A stretch of DNA of 64,000 nucleotides from Burkholderia stagnalis (GTDB taxonomy: Bacteria > Pseudomonadota > Gammaproteobacteria > Burkholderiales > Burkholderiaceae). The notes under the pieces are model-generated. The model was not told the DNA's origin, searched no databases, and worked only from the letters and a program-made list of their open reading frames with translations. Shown here one piece after another: positions 10,066 to 18,622 of this stretch (within the stretch, counting starts at the first letter, position 1; every line of letters starts with the position of its first letter). The translations under genes and the position numbers were made by a program. The stretch is from assembly GCF_902830275.1 (NCBI RefSeq), contig NZ_CADESW010000009.1, forward strand, positions 62,001 to 126,000. Reading direction: 5' to 3'.

Positions 10066-11415
10066 TCAGCGGCCCGCCTGCGTCGGCGTCGCCTGATAGC
10101 CGTCGGTCAGCGTGCCCAGGAACGCGATCACGTCCCTGATCTCCGCCGCGTTCAGCGCCGGCCGGTCGCCCGGCTTGCGGTCGAACGGCGGCTCGCGGTT
10201 GATGTTGGTCCAGTAGCGCTGCGGCAGGTCGTCGAACTTCTGCACCTTGCCGTGCACGACCGGATAGAACTTCTCCGGATGGATGTCGCGCTCGACGTAG
10301 AAGCGCATCACGTCCTCGAGCGTGTGGTACACGCCGTTGTGGAAGAAGGTCTTGCGCGTCGCGACGTTGCGCAGCGACGGCGTGCGGAACAGCCCGCAGA
10401 ATCCGTCGCGGCCCTTCAGGTCGGTGCGCTCCGGCCCGCACGCGCCGAGATCGTGGAAACGCGGGTCGCGGTTCACCGGCAGCGCGCGGTTGCGCGGCAC
10501 GCCGATCGCGATCAGCCCGAAATCGCTGAACTGCGGCGGGCCGCCTTCGAGCGTGCGCTGGCTCAGGTGGCAGCTCGCGCAGTTGCCCTTCTGCTCGTCG
10601 TTGAACAGCTTCAGCCCGCGCAGCTCGGCGGGCGTCAATTGCGCCTTGCCGGCCAGGTACGCGTCGTACTTGCTCGTGTACGGATCGAACAGCGCCGGCT
10701 GCTGCTGGAACGCGTCGAGCGCGCGCAGCACCGCGTCGAAGGTCGCCTTGTCGTCGGCCAGCACGGCGTCGCCGAACGCGTGGCGGAACGCGTCCGCATA
10801 CGGCGCCGCGCGCACCGCGCGCGCGACCTTGGCCGGCGAGCTGCTCATCTCGAACGGCGACGTCAGCGGAATGCGCGCCTGCGCGTCGCGCGTGTCGACG
10901 CGGCCGTCCCACGTGAGGCCGCCCGTCGGCCCCGCGTCGACGCTCTCGTCGCCTTCGTCCGGCGAATCGTGAAAGTGCTCGCTGAACGGCGGAATGCCGC
11001 GCAGGTATTTCAGCGACGGCACCGCGCGGAACCCGGGGCGATGCATGTCGTCGCCGCCGAGCTGCACGTCCAGCGCATTCGGCGGCCCGAACGCGTGCTC
11101 GGCGCTGTGGCACGACGCGCACGCGAGCTTGCCGGAGCCCGACAGCGACGGATCGAAGAACAACTGCTTGCCGAGCGCCGTCATCTGCTTCACGCCCTCG
11201 AACACCTGCGCGCGCGTCTGCGGCTGGCTGGCCGCCGCCACCGCGGGCGCGGCGCTCGCAGGCGGCGCCGCCTGCGCGGCCGGCACGACCTGCGCGCTCG
11301 CGCCGGGCCGCGCATCGCAGCCGGCGAGCGCCGCGAGCCCGGCGGCCAGCGCGAGCGCCGCCGCGGCATGGATCAACGATCGCGCGGACGCGAAGGGCTT
11401 CGGGTTGCTGTGCAT
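10066..11415 (-). CDS. Di-haem cytochrome c peroxidase / MauG-family lipoprotein
   Basis: 449 residues. The N-terminus is a signal peptide with lipobox LAGC (C33), so the protein is probably a periplasm-facing lipoprotein. An alanine/proline linker runs to about residue 65. Two haem c sites follow, CASCH at 99-103 and CASCH at 279-283, the spacing of bacterial di-haem cytochrome c peroxidases and MauG relatives. The family reduces hydrogen peroxide with electrons from periplasmic cytochromes or cupredoxins; MauG-like members oxidise protein substrates. Which applies here cannot be decided. It is divergent from the AcpA-like phosphatase at 11646. No strong ribosome binding site is seen before 11415. 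Confidence 0.9.
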   Translation of the reverse strand: MHSNPKPFASARSLIHAAAALALAAGLAALAGCDARPGASAQVVPAAQAAPPASAAPAVAAASQPQTRAQVFEGVKQMTALGKQLFFDPSLSGSGKLACASCHSAEHAFGPPNALDVQLGGDDMHRPGFRAVPSLKYLRGIPPFSEHFHDSPDEGDESVDAGPTGGLTWDGRVDTRDAQARIPLTSPFEMSSSPAKVARAVRAAPYADAFRHAFGDAVLADDKATFDAVLRALDAFQQQPALFDPYTSKYDAYLAGKAQLTPAELRGLKLFNDEQKGNCASCHLSQRTLEGGPPQFSDFGLIAIGVPRNRALPVNRDPRFHDLGACGPERTDLKGRDGFCGLFRTPSLRNVATRKTFFHNGVYHTLEDVMRFYVERDIHPEKFYPVVHGKVQKFDDLPQRYWTNINREPPFDRKPGDRPALNAAEIRDVIAFLGTLTDGYQATPTQAGR

Positions 11416-11645
11416 CGTCGTTCTTCTTGTAGCGGTGGGAAACCGGCCGGAGCTTATGTCAGTTGCGTGACCGTTGCGTGACGATCCATCGACAGTGAAT
11501 TGAAAGCGCCCCTACACCCGCCTGTCAAATCGGTTCCAGATAATGCGCGCAGCTTTCGGCGCAAGACGGCCGCGGTTCGAACCGCCCGCGCCGGTTCCAT
11601 CGCCACCCTGTTCCCACACGCGACGACAAAGAGAGAGAACGACGC

Positions 11646-13232
11646 ATGAAGAAGCACGCCTGGATTCGCTACACGCCGATTGCCCTCGCGGCAGCACTCA
11701 GCCTGACCGCCTGCGGCGGCGACGACGTCACGCAGCAGGGCCTGTCGTCCGTCAAGAACGTGGTCGTGATCTACGCGGAAAACCGCAGCTTCGACAACCT
11801 GTACGGCAGCTTCCCGGGCGCGAACGGCATCCAGAACGTGACGGCCGCGAACTCGGTGCAGAAGGATCGCGACGGCTCGACGATGGCGACGCTGCCGAAG
11901 ATCTGGGGCGGCCTCACCGCGACCGGCATCACGCCGGCCGTGACGGAAGCGATGACGGCGAACCTGCCGAACGCGCCGTTCGCGATCGACGACCCGAACG
12001 GGTTCAACCAGTCGATGAGCATCGCGACGCGGGACATCGTGCACCGCTTCTACCAGGACCAGATGCAGATCAACGGCGGCAAGAACGACATGTACGCCGC
12101 GTGGACCGACGCGGGCGGCCTGACGATGGGCCGCTACGCGGCCGATCCGTCCAAGCTGCCGCTGTGGAAGATCGCGCAGCAGTACGTGCTCGCCGACAAC
12201 TTCTTCATGGGCGCGTTCGGCGGCTCGTTCCTGAACCACCAGTACCTGATCTGCGCGTGCGCGCCGCTCTACGCGAACGCGAACACGAGCCCGGCGGCGG
12301 GCAAGATCGCGGTGCTGAACGCGGACGGCAAGTCGCTGAAGGTCGCGACGAACTCGCCGGCGTCCGCGTTGAGCGGCCCGCCGAAGTTCGTCAACGACGG
12401 CGCGCTCACGCCGGACTTCTACGCGGTCAACACGATGCAGCCGCCGTACCAGCCGAGCGGCAACAAGGCGGCCACGGGCGGCGACCCGCTGCTCGCCGAT
12501 CCGGCCAACGCGTCGACGATGCCGCCGCAGACGGCGACCAACATCGGCGACCTGCTGACCAACGCGAACGTGTCGTGGGCGTGGTACGGCGGCGCGTGGG
12601 GCCAGGCGCTGCAGGCGAGCCAGAACAACACGTCGAACGTGATCTACGGCGCGGACCTGTCGACGCCGAATTTCCAGCCGCACCACCAGCCGTTCAACTA
12701 CTTCGCGAACCAGGCGCCGGGCAGCGCGAGCCGCGCGCAGCACTTGCTCGACGGCGGCGCGAACGGCGCCGAGTTCATCAAGGCGATCGACGCCGGCACG
12801 CTGCCGCAGGTCGCGTTCTACAAGCCGCAGGGCAACCTGAACGAGCACCCGGGCTACACGGACGTGACGTCGGGCGACCAGCACATCGCCGACGTGATCG
12901 CGCACCTGCAGGCGAGCCCGCAATGGAAGAACATGGTCGTGGTCGTCACCTACGACGAAAACGGCGGCTTCTGGGATCACGCCGCGCCGCCGAGCGGCGA
13001 TCGCTGGGGCCCGGGCACGCGCATTCCGGCGCTGATCGTGTCGCCGTTCGCGAAGAAGGGCTTCGTCGATCACACGCAGTACGACACGGGCTCGATCCTG
13101 CGCTTCATCACCCGCCGCTATTCGCTGCCGCGCCTCGCGGGCCTGCAGCAGCGCGACGACGCGCTGAAGACGAACGGCGCGCAGCCGATGGGCGACCTGA
13201 CGAACGCGCTGCAGCTGTCGCCGAACCTGTAA
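11646..13232 (+). CDS. AcpA-like acid phosphatase / phosphoesterase lipoprotein
   Basis: 528 residues, phosphoesterase family (PLC/AcpA). A signal peptide ends in LTAC with lipobox cysteine C23, so the protein is likely lipid-anchored in the envelope. VVVIYAENRSFDNLYGSFPGA near residues 37-57 carries the metal-binding glutamate and asparagine. FMGAFGGSFLNHQYLICAC near 195-210 contains the serine expected to be the nucleophile, by analogy with Francisella AcpA. VVTYDENGGFWDHAAPP near 435-450 gives further metal ligands. AcpA enzymes hydrolyse a broad set of phosphomonoesters; phospholipase C activity has also been assigned within the family. The G-to-S position favours the phosphatase reading. 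A hairpin terminator follows at 13289-13311. Confidence 0.88.
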   Translation: MKKHAWIRYTPIALAAALSLTACGGDDVTQQGLSSVKNVVVIYAENRSFDNLYGSFPGANGIQNVTAANSVQKDRDGSTMATLPKIWGGLTATGITPAVTEAMTANLPNAPFAIDDPNGFNQSMSIATRDIVHRFYQDQMQINGGKNDMYAAWTDAGGLTMGRYAADPSKLPLWKIAQQYVLADNFFMGAFGGSFLNHQYLICACAPLYANANTSPAAGKIAVLNADGKSLKVATNSPASALSGPPKFVNDGALTPDFYAVNTMQPPYQPSGNKAATGGDPLLADPANASTMPPQTATNIGDLLTNANVSWAWYGGAWGQALQASQNNTSNVIYGADLSTPNFQPHHQPFNYFANQAPGSASRAQHLLDGGANGAEFIKAIDAGTLPQVAFYKPQGNLNEHPGYTDVTSGDQHIADVIAHLQASPQWKNMVVVVTYDENGGFWDHAAPPSGDRWGPGTRIPALIVSPFAKKGFVDHTQYDTGSILRFITRRYSLPRLAGLQQRDDALKTNGAQPMGDLTNALQLSPNL

Positions 13233-13288
13233 CGGGCCGCACGGCCGGCGCGCGCCGCCGGTCGTGCCGGATCCGTTGCGCACGCAAC

Positions 13289-13311
13289 AAGGGCGGCCTC
13301 GGCCGCCCTTT
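13289..13311. terminator. Terminator between the AcpA-like gene and the end of the bcs operon
   Basis: AAGGGCGGCC (13289-13298) pairs with GGCCGCCCTT (13301-13310) and is followed by TTGC. It lies between the convergent stops at 13232 and 13341 and probably serves both transcripts. Confidence 0.8.
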
Positions 13312-13340
13312 GCTGTTTGCACGGCGCACTGCGCGCGCCG

Positions 13341-13532
13341 CTACGCCTTCAACCCCATCAGCTTCGCAAGCACCGGCCACCGCTCGAGCGCGTCGACATA
13401 CGCGCGGCGCGCCTGCTCGTCGACGTAGCGATCCGGATCGAGCGCCGGCAGATGGTGCGCGAGCCCGATCACGTCGTTGGGTTGCGACAGGCGATCGCCG
13501 CCGTCGGATGAAATTACTTTTCGTCGATCCAT
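13341..13532 (-). CDS. bcsR: Cellulose biosynthesis protein BcsR
   Basis: 63 residues, against 62 in E. coli BcsR. The region NDVIGLAHHLPALDPDRYVDE and the ending ALERWPVLAKLMG correspond to the BcsR pattern (ND-ALKQAF-LP-IDY followed by ALKRWPLLAEF). BcsR works with BcsQ at the pole-proximal cellulose synthase complex and is needed for assembly and BcsE function in enterobacteria. The gene starts at ATG 13532, overlapping the end of bcsG by 19 bases, and is the last gene of the operon; in enterobacteria bcsR is first. No strong ribosome binding site is seen, which suggests translational coupling to bcsG. It is easily missed because the overlapping frame stays open far upstream. Confidence 0.82.
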   Translation of the reverse strand: MDRRKVISSDGGDRLSQPNDVIGLAHHLPALDPDRYVDEQARRAYVDALERWPVLAKLMGLKA

Positions 13533-15076
13533 ACGCCATCCGGAGTCTTGACCGCGTAGCCCGCGGCCGTCTGAATCATCACCGTGCCCTCGTTCTCGCC
13601 GACCATCCGCGTGCGCGGCAGATCGGCCGCATATTGCGCGAGCGTCACGCCCGGCTTGAACGGGCTGTTCGATACGAGGTTCGACAGCAGCTGCGCGAGC
13701 GCGAGGAAGCTCGACGGCTGGTCGATCACGGTCGTCGTGCCGTGGTTGCCGGAGAAGCCGACGAGCCGCACGCCCACCGGCACGTTCACGACGCGCGGCG
13801 TCGGGATCTCGCGCAGCCCGGCCACCTGGTTCTTGTCGCCGCGCAGCGCCGCGCCGTGCTCCGGCACGAACACGATCACCGCGCGCCGGCCCGACGACGC
13901 GATCAGGTCGGCCAGCCGGTCGACGTCGTTCATCAGCCGGGTCGCGCGCTGCGGATACGAGTCGATGCTCGTCAGCGCGCTGCCGACCACGCGGTTGCCG
14001 TCGTGCATGCTGATCGTGTTGTAGTACAGCGCGACCGGGCCCGGCACCGACGCGCGCTGCGTGTACCAGTTCGCGAGCGTCGCGTAGTCGTCCTTGATCG
14101 CCGAGCCGTCGAACGCGTGCATCGCGACCGGCGCGGCGTCGTTCGACACCAGCGGCGCATTGGGCACGCCGAGGTTGTCGTGGATCACCTGCAGGAAGTT
14201 GTCGAAGTGGCCGTCGTGGTTCAGCAGCGACTGCGCGGTGTAGCCCGCGCGCGCGAGCTGCGAGAACAGGTAGCACTGCTGCGGCGCGGTCTGGTACAGG
14301 TCGGCGTGCGCCTCCTGCCCGCAGCTCGCGCGCAGCACGCGGATCGCGGCCGGGCCGCTGTAGCTCGCGGCCGAGCTGAAGTTCGTGAACAGGTAGTCGA
14401 AGTGGCTCAGCATCGGATGGTTGCGCACCTTCGCCGCGTCGAGGTCGTCCCACGCGAGCGAGCACACATGCAGCACGATCACGTCGAACTGCGTCGCCGG
14501 ATCGTTGCCGAGCCGGCCGAACGCGACCTGCCGCTGCGACTCCTGCGCGCGGAACGCGGCGAGCGCGGCGTTGTGGTCCTCCGGCTGGCCGGCACGCGCC
14601 GCGCCGTCGCCGCCCGCCTGCGATTGCGCCTGCGCATTCGCCGCGATGCGCGCGACCACCCCGCTGCCGGCCTGCCACACCGGCAGCACGACGAGCGCGA
14701 CCAGCACGAAGGTCGCCACGCGCAGCCAGCGGTTCACGACGAAGTAGACGATCAGCACGCCGGCCACCGTCAGCAGCAGCATCGGCGGCAGCACGCGCGG
14801 CAGGATCTCCATCCAGTAGTCGAAGCGGAACGTGCTCATCTCGCGCAGCGCGTCGGCGAGCCGCGCGAGCGGCGGCGCGTGCGCTTCGCGCGCGAGCAGC
14901 GGCACGGCGAGCGCGAGCCCCGCGAGATGGCGCACGATGCGCCAGCCGCGCCGCCGCACGCGCGCGCTCGCGGCAAGCGCGACGGCGAGCGCGAGGTTCG
15001 CGAGCCAGATCGGCTGCAGCTTGCCCGTCGCGAACAGCGCGAACTTCAGGATGAAATACAGATTCCAGAACGTCAT
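13514..15076 (-). CDS. bcsG: Cellulose phosphoethanolamine transferase BcsG
   Basis: 520 residues. The N-terminal third holds four or five membrane helices after MTFWNLYFILKFALFATGKLQPIW. The periplasmic domain is alkaline-phosphatase-like. VIVLHVCSLAWDDLD near residue 180 carries the zinc-ligand cysteine corresponding to E. coli C243. SSAASYSGPAAIRVLRASCGQ contains the serine region of the nucleophile, and FVPEHGAALRGDK has the Glu-His metal ligands. The enzyme transfers phosphoethanolamine from phosphatidylethanolamine to nascent cellulose. GGAG lies 8 bases before the ATG, 14 bases after the bcsA stop. With bcsE and bcsF it marks the class II cellulose operon. Confidence 0.93.
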   Translation of the reverse strand: MTFWNLYFILKFALFATGKLQPIWLANLALAVALAASARVRRRGWRIVRHLAGLALAVPLLAREAHAPPLARLADALREMSTFRFDYWMEILPRVLPPMLLLTVAGVLIVYFVVNRWLRVATFVLVALVVLPVWQAGSGVVARIAANAQAQSQAGGDGAARAGQPEDHNAALAAFRAQESQRQVAFGRLGNDPATQFDVIVLHVCSLAWDDLDAAKVRNHPMLSHFDYLFTNFSSAASYSGPAAIRVLRASCGQEAHADLYQTAPQQCYLFSQLARAGYTAQSLLNHDGHFDNFLQVIHDNLGVPNAPLVSNDAAPVAMHAFDGSAIKDDYATLANWYTQRASVPGPVALYYNTISMHDGNRVVGSALTSIDSYPQRATRLMNDVDRLADLIASSGRRAVIVFVPEHGAALRGDKNQVAGLREIPTPRVVNVPVGVRLVGFSGNHGTTTVIDQPSSFLALAQLLSNLVSNSPFKPGVTLAQYAADLPRTRMVGENEGTVMIQTAAGYAVKTPDGVWIDEK

Positions 15077-15090
15077 CGAAACAACTCCAG

Positions 15091-17628
15091 TCAGTCGCGC
15101 GCGCGATCGAGCGCGAGCATCGCCTGCACGCTGCGCGACACGCCCTTCAGCAGGCGCACGTAACCCTCGACGCCCACCCGCAGCACTTCCTTCAGGCCGC
15201 GCAGCGGCGTATCGGTGCGCTCGCCTTCATGCCAGTCGAGCCACGCATCCGCGCGCCCGAACGTGCACTGCACGAGCTGGCGCTCCTGTTCGAGCGTCAG
15301 CGCGTCGAAGCTCACGCCGATGTGCGCGGGCGTCACGCGGCACACGCGCACCGGGAACGGAAACGGCCGGTCGCCGCGCGTCACGCAGACGGTCAGCGTG
15401 TCGCCCACCGCGAGCGTCAGGCCCGGCACCGCCTCGAGCCCGAGGCCGCCGGCCGAGTAGTCGCTGGTGAAGCAGGCGGCCGTCGTGCCGTCGGCGAGCA
15501 GCAGCGTCGCCGGCACGCGCATCGCGATCCGGTGCGTGACGCGCACCTGCTTCGCCTCGCGCGCGACGGCCAGCGCCGCGCCGAGCATCGCGAGGTTGTA
15601 GAAGGTCCAGCCCATCGTGATCATGATCGTCGACGCCTCGTCGCCCTGGTCCACCACCAGCCGCGTGATGCCGGCGAGGATTGCGATCACGTTCACCGCG
15701 AACAGCACGAGATACGGCTTCGACGTCGACCAGTCGACGTAGCCCTCTTCGATCTTGCCGCCCTTGTCGGTCACGTTGAACTTGCCGTGCTTCGGGCTCA
15801 GGAACGCGACGGTGGTCGGCAGCGCGATGTACCACGCGAGCACCGATTCGTAGACTTCCGCCCAGAACGAATGGCGGTAGCGCCCCTGCATCCGCGAGTT
15901 CGCGATGTTCGCGAGCACGAGGTACGGCACCACGTAGCTCGCGAGCGCGACCGCCGACGCGTTGATGAAGTACAGGTGGAAGAACAGGTACGCGAGCGGC
16001 ATCGTCAGGAAGATCAGCCGCGGCACGCCGTAGAAGAAGTGCAGCATCGCGTTGCCGTAGCAGATCCGCTGCACGAGGCCGAGCCCGGGCCCGAGGAACG
16101 GGTTGTCGATGCGGAAGATCTGCGCCATCCCGCGCGCCCAGCGCGTGCGCTGCTTCACGTGGCCGGCGAGGCTTTCGGTCGCCAGGCCCGCCGCCTGCAC
16201 GGTCGGCAGGTACGCGGACGTATAGCCGCGGCGGTGCAGCTTGAGCGCGGTGTGCGCATCCTCGGTCACGGTCTCGACCGCGACGCCGCCGACTTCCTCG
16301 AGCGCGCTGCGCTTCAGGATCGCGCACGAGCCGCAGAAGAACGTCGCGTTCCACAGGTCGTTGCCCGCCTGCACGAGCCCGTAGAACAGGTTGCCCTCGT
16401 TCGGCACCTCGCGGAACGTGCCGAGGTTGCGCTCGAACGGATCGGGCGAGAAGAAATGGTGCGGCGTCTGCACCAGCGCGCACTTCGGGTCGCGCAGGAA
16501 CTCGCCCATCGTCGTCTGCAGGAACGAGCGGGTCGGCACGTGGTCGCAGTCGAAGATCGCGATGTACTCGCCGTGCGTCTTCGGCAGCGCGCGGTTGATG
16601 TTGCCGGCCTTCGCATGGCGGTTGTCGTCGCGCGTCAGGTAGTCGATGCCGGCCTCGCGCGCGAATGCCTCGAACTCGGCGCGCTTGCCGTCGTCGAGCA
16701 GGTACACGCGCAGCTTCGCGCTCGGCCAGTCCATGCTCTGCGCGGCGAACACGGTCGGCTTCACGACCGACAGCGGCTCGTTGTAGGTCGGGATGTAGAC
16801 GTCGACCGTCGGCCACAGGTCGGTGTCGTCCGGCAGCGGCACGACCGGGCGGTCGAGCGGCCACGCGGTCTGCACGAAGCCGAGCAGCAGGATCAGCCAC
16901 GTGTACGCTTCGGCCGCGAACAGCAGGTAGCCCGCGAACGCCTCCAGCGGGCTGCGGAAATCGAGTGTCTGCGTCGCGCGCCACCACACGTAGCGCACCA
17001 TCGCGAGCAGCGCCAGCGATGCGAGCGCGAGCGTCGGCATGTGGCCCGGCAGGCGGCGGATGCCGAGCGCGAGCACCGCGACGATCAGGAAGAACGCGAA
17101 CTGCGCGCCGGGCATCAGCGGCGACATGCCGGCCGTCGCCCACAGCAGCGCGCCGCCGGCGAGCAGCAGCGGCGCGAGCCAGCGGCGATGGCCGACCCGC
17201 TGCGCGCGCGCGTCGATCCAGCCGCCCCAGCGGTCCCACGGCAGGCGCGCGAGCGCCGCGTTGACGCGCCGCCCGATCGCGCGCACGAACACGTAGGCGG
17301 GCACCACCGTCTTGTCGAACCACGCGAGCGGGTCACGCGCCGGCCGCTCGCCGGCGCCCGCGCGCGGCGCGCGCACGAACGCCCGCCACAGCCATTCGCG
17401 CGGGCTCAGCGGCTGCAGCACGCCCCACTCGGCGGCGAGCCGCAGGAACACCGCGCGCGCGCGCTTGCGCACCGGGTCGGGCTGCCCGGGCGGCGGCGCG
17501 TGGAAGAACAGCCGCACGAGCCAGTCGAGCAGCGTGCGTTCCGCGGGCAGCCCGATGCCGCGCGCGAGCCAGTCGGCCGCGCGGCGGCCGAGTGCGCGCA
17601 CGGCGGCGGCGAACCCGGCGGGCGTCAT
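15091..17628 (-). CDS. bcsA: Cellulose synthase catalytic subunit BcsA with PilZ domain
   Basis: 845 residues, family GT2. An N-terminal extension of about 150 residues precedes the membrane helices (150-250). The glycosyltransferase core shows YIPTYNEP (278-285), LDDGK (311-315), the DCD motif (360-362), TED (455-457, catalytic base) and QRTRW (493-497). More helices follow (520-680). The C-terminal PilZ domain has RVTHR at 696-700 and DYSAGGLG at 723-730, the paired c-di-GMP contacts. It polymerises UDP-glucose and extrudes the chain through the inner membrane with BcsB. The ATG overlaps the bcsQ stop as ATGA. A further 14 codons of open frame upstream are ignored because they lie inside bcsQ. 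Confidence 0.97.
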   Translation of the reverse strand: MTPAGFAAAVRALGRRAADWLARGIGLPAERTLLDWLVRLFFHAPPPGQPDPVRKRARAVFLRLAAEWGVLQPLSPREWLWRAFVRAPRAGAGERPARDPLAWFDKTVVPAYVFVRAIGRRVNAALARLPWDRWGGWIDARAQRVGHRRWLAPLLLAGGALLWATAGMSPLMPGAQFAFFLIVAVLALGIRRLPGHMPTLALASLALLAMVRYVWWRATQTLDFRSPLEAFAGYLLFAAEAYTWLILLLGFVQTAWPLDRPVVPLPDDTDLWPTVDVYIPTYNEPLSVVKPTVFAAQSMDWPSAKLRVYLLDDGKRAEFEAFAREAGIDYLTRDDNRHAKAGNINRALPKTHGEYIAIFDCDHVPTRSFLQTTMGEFLRDPKCALVQTPHHFFSPDPFERNLGTFREVPNEGNLFYGLVQAGNDLWNATFFCGSCAILKRSALEEVGGVAVETVTEDAHTALKLHRRGYTSAYLPTVQAAGLATESLAGHVKQRTRWARGMAQIFRIDNPFLGPGLGLVQRICYGNAMLHFFYGVPRLIFLTMPLAYLFFHLYFINASAVALASYVVPYLVLANIANSRMQGRYRHSFWAEVYESVLAWYIALPTTVAFLSPKHGKFNVTDKGGKIEEGYVDWSTSKPYLVLFAVNVIAILAGITRLVVDQGDEASTIMITMGWTFYNLAMLGAALAVAREAKQVRVTHRIAMRVPATLLLADGTTAACFTSDYSAGGLGLEAVPGLTLAVGDTLTVCVTRGDRPFPFPVRVCRVTPAHIGVSFDALTLEQERQLVQCTFGRADAWLDWHEGERTDTPLRGLKEVLRVGVEGYVRLLKGVSRSVQAMLALDRARD

Positions 17629-18404
17629 CGCCGGTCTCCCGAGCGGCCGGCGCCGGCAGCGTCGAGCCACGCGTCGACCCAGTTCGCGACGCCGTGCAGG
17701 TCATGCGACACCTGCGAGTACGGCGCGTCGTCGAAGATCCAGCTGCCGCGCGCGAGCGACTCGGGCACCGCGGCGTCGACGTGGATCCGCTGGTCGAGGA
17801 TCACGCCCGGGCCCGCGACCTCGCGCAGCATCGCGAGCGCGTCGCGCTGCATGTCGCGGGCCGGATTCAGCCGGTTGACGACGATCTGCAGCGCGCCGCG
17901 GCCCGCCCGCAGCACGTCGAGGCGCGCGGCGACGGTCGCGCACGCCGCCGGCTCCGGCGGCACGACGACGAGCGTCAGGTCCGCGCTGCGGATCGCGTGC
18001 TCGGCGTGCAGCGACGGATAGCGCGACGCGTCGATCAGCGCGACGCCTTCGGCCGGCAGCGCGATCTCGCCGAGCGCGCGGGCGAGCCACGACGGCTCGG
18101 CGGCGAGCCGCGCGTCGCACGCGGCGGCCTGCGCCGCGTCGACGCGCCCGTACGGGACGAACAGCACGCCGTCGGCGTTGCGCCACGTGTGCGCGTGCCA
18201 CGGCTCGGGTGCGCCGAGCAGGGTCTGCGCGAGCCCGGCCTCGGACAACGCGTCGAGGCCGAGGTGCGCGCCCAGCAGGTTCTGCGGATCGAATTCGACG
18301 GCGACGGCCGGCCGGCCGCGGCGCGCGAGCAGCACGGCGAGCGCGGCAGCCAGCGTCGTGCGCCCGGCGCCGCCGCTCGTCGACGTGACGGCGATCGTCT
18401 TCAT
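17625..18404 (-). CDS. bcsQ: Cellulose biosynthesis ParA/MinD-like protein BcsQ
   Basis: 259 residues. MKTIAVTSTSGGAGRTTLAAALAVLLARRGRPAVAVEFDPQN is the start of a MinD/ParA-type fold, and FDPQNLLGAHLG matches the BcsQ pattern. The Walker A is degenerate: SGGAGRTT has neither the deviant signature lysine nor the usual P-loop lysine, which is an arginine here. E. coli BcsQ (RGGVGTTT) is also degenerate. The protein organises the synthase complex with BcsR and BcsE. It overlaps bcsF upstream and bcsA downstream by ATGA, so the three are translationally coupled. Confidence 0.9.
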   Translation of the reverse strand: MKTIAVTSTSGGAGRTTLAAALAVLLARRGRPAVAVEFDPQNLLGAHLGLDALSEAGLAQTLLGAPEPWHAHTWRNADGVLFVPYGRVDAAQAAACDARLAAEPSWLARALGEIALPAEGVALIDASRYPSLHAEHAIRSADLTLVVVPPEPAACATVAARLDVLRAGRGALQIVVNRLNPARDMQRDALAMLREVAGPGVILDQRIHVDAAVPESLARGSWIFDDAPYSQVSHDLHGVANWVDAWLDAAGAGRSGDRR

Positions 18405-18622
18405 CGCGCCTCCTCGCGGCCGGCGTCGGCGGCATCGGCGGCGTCGGGCAACAGGCGCCCGCGCAGCGCGACCGGCACGATCGCGCACGGCACCGCGTCG
18501 TGACGGTCGATCCGGCGCGGCGCACGGAAGCCGCGGCCGAGGCCGAGGTGCTGGGCGACGAGCCAGACCGGCACCGCGATCGCGATGCCGACGACAAAAC
18601 CGATGACGATGTCGGCAATCAT
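18401..18622 (-). CDS. bcsF: Cellulose biosynthesis protein BcsF (small membrane protein)
   Basis: 73 residues. One membrane helix (IADIVIGFVVGIAIAVPVWL, residues 2-21) is followed by a basic region (LGRGFRAPRRIDR) and a hydrophilic tail. E. coli BcsF has 63 residues with the same layout: an acidic start with I-S-D-I, one helix, then RR-rich cytosol. It sits directly after bcsE with an ATGA overlap and overlaps bcsQ in the same way. Known role in enterobacteria: inner-membrane partner that recruits BcsE to the synthase. The name rests mainly on position and topology because little primary sequence is conserved. Confidence 0.75.
   Translation of the reverse strand: MIADIVIGFVVGIAIAVPVWLVAQHLGLGRGFRAPRRIDRHDAVPCAIVPVALRGRLLPDAADAADAGREEAR

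Noticed and set aside
11543-15163. 1206-codon plus-strand open frame
   Set aside because: Runs out of frame over the AcpA-like gene and antisense to bcsG; no domains.
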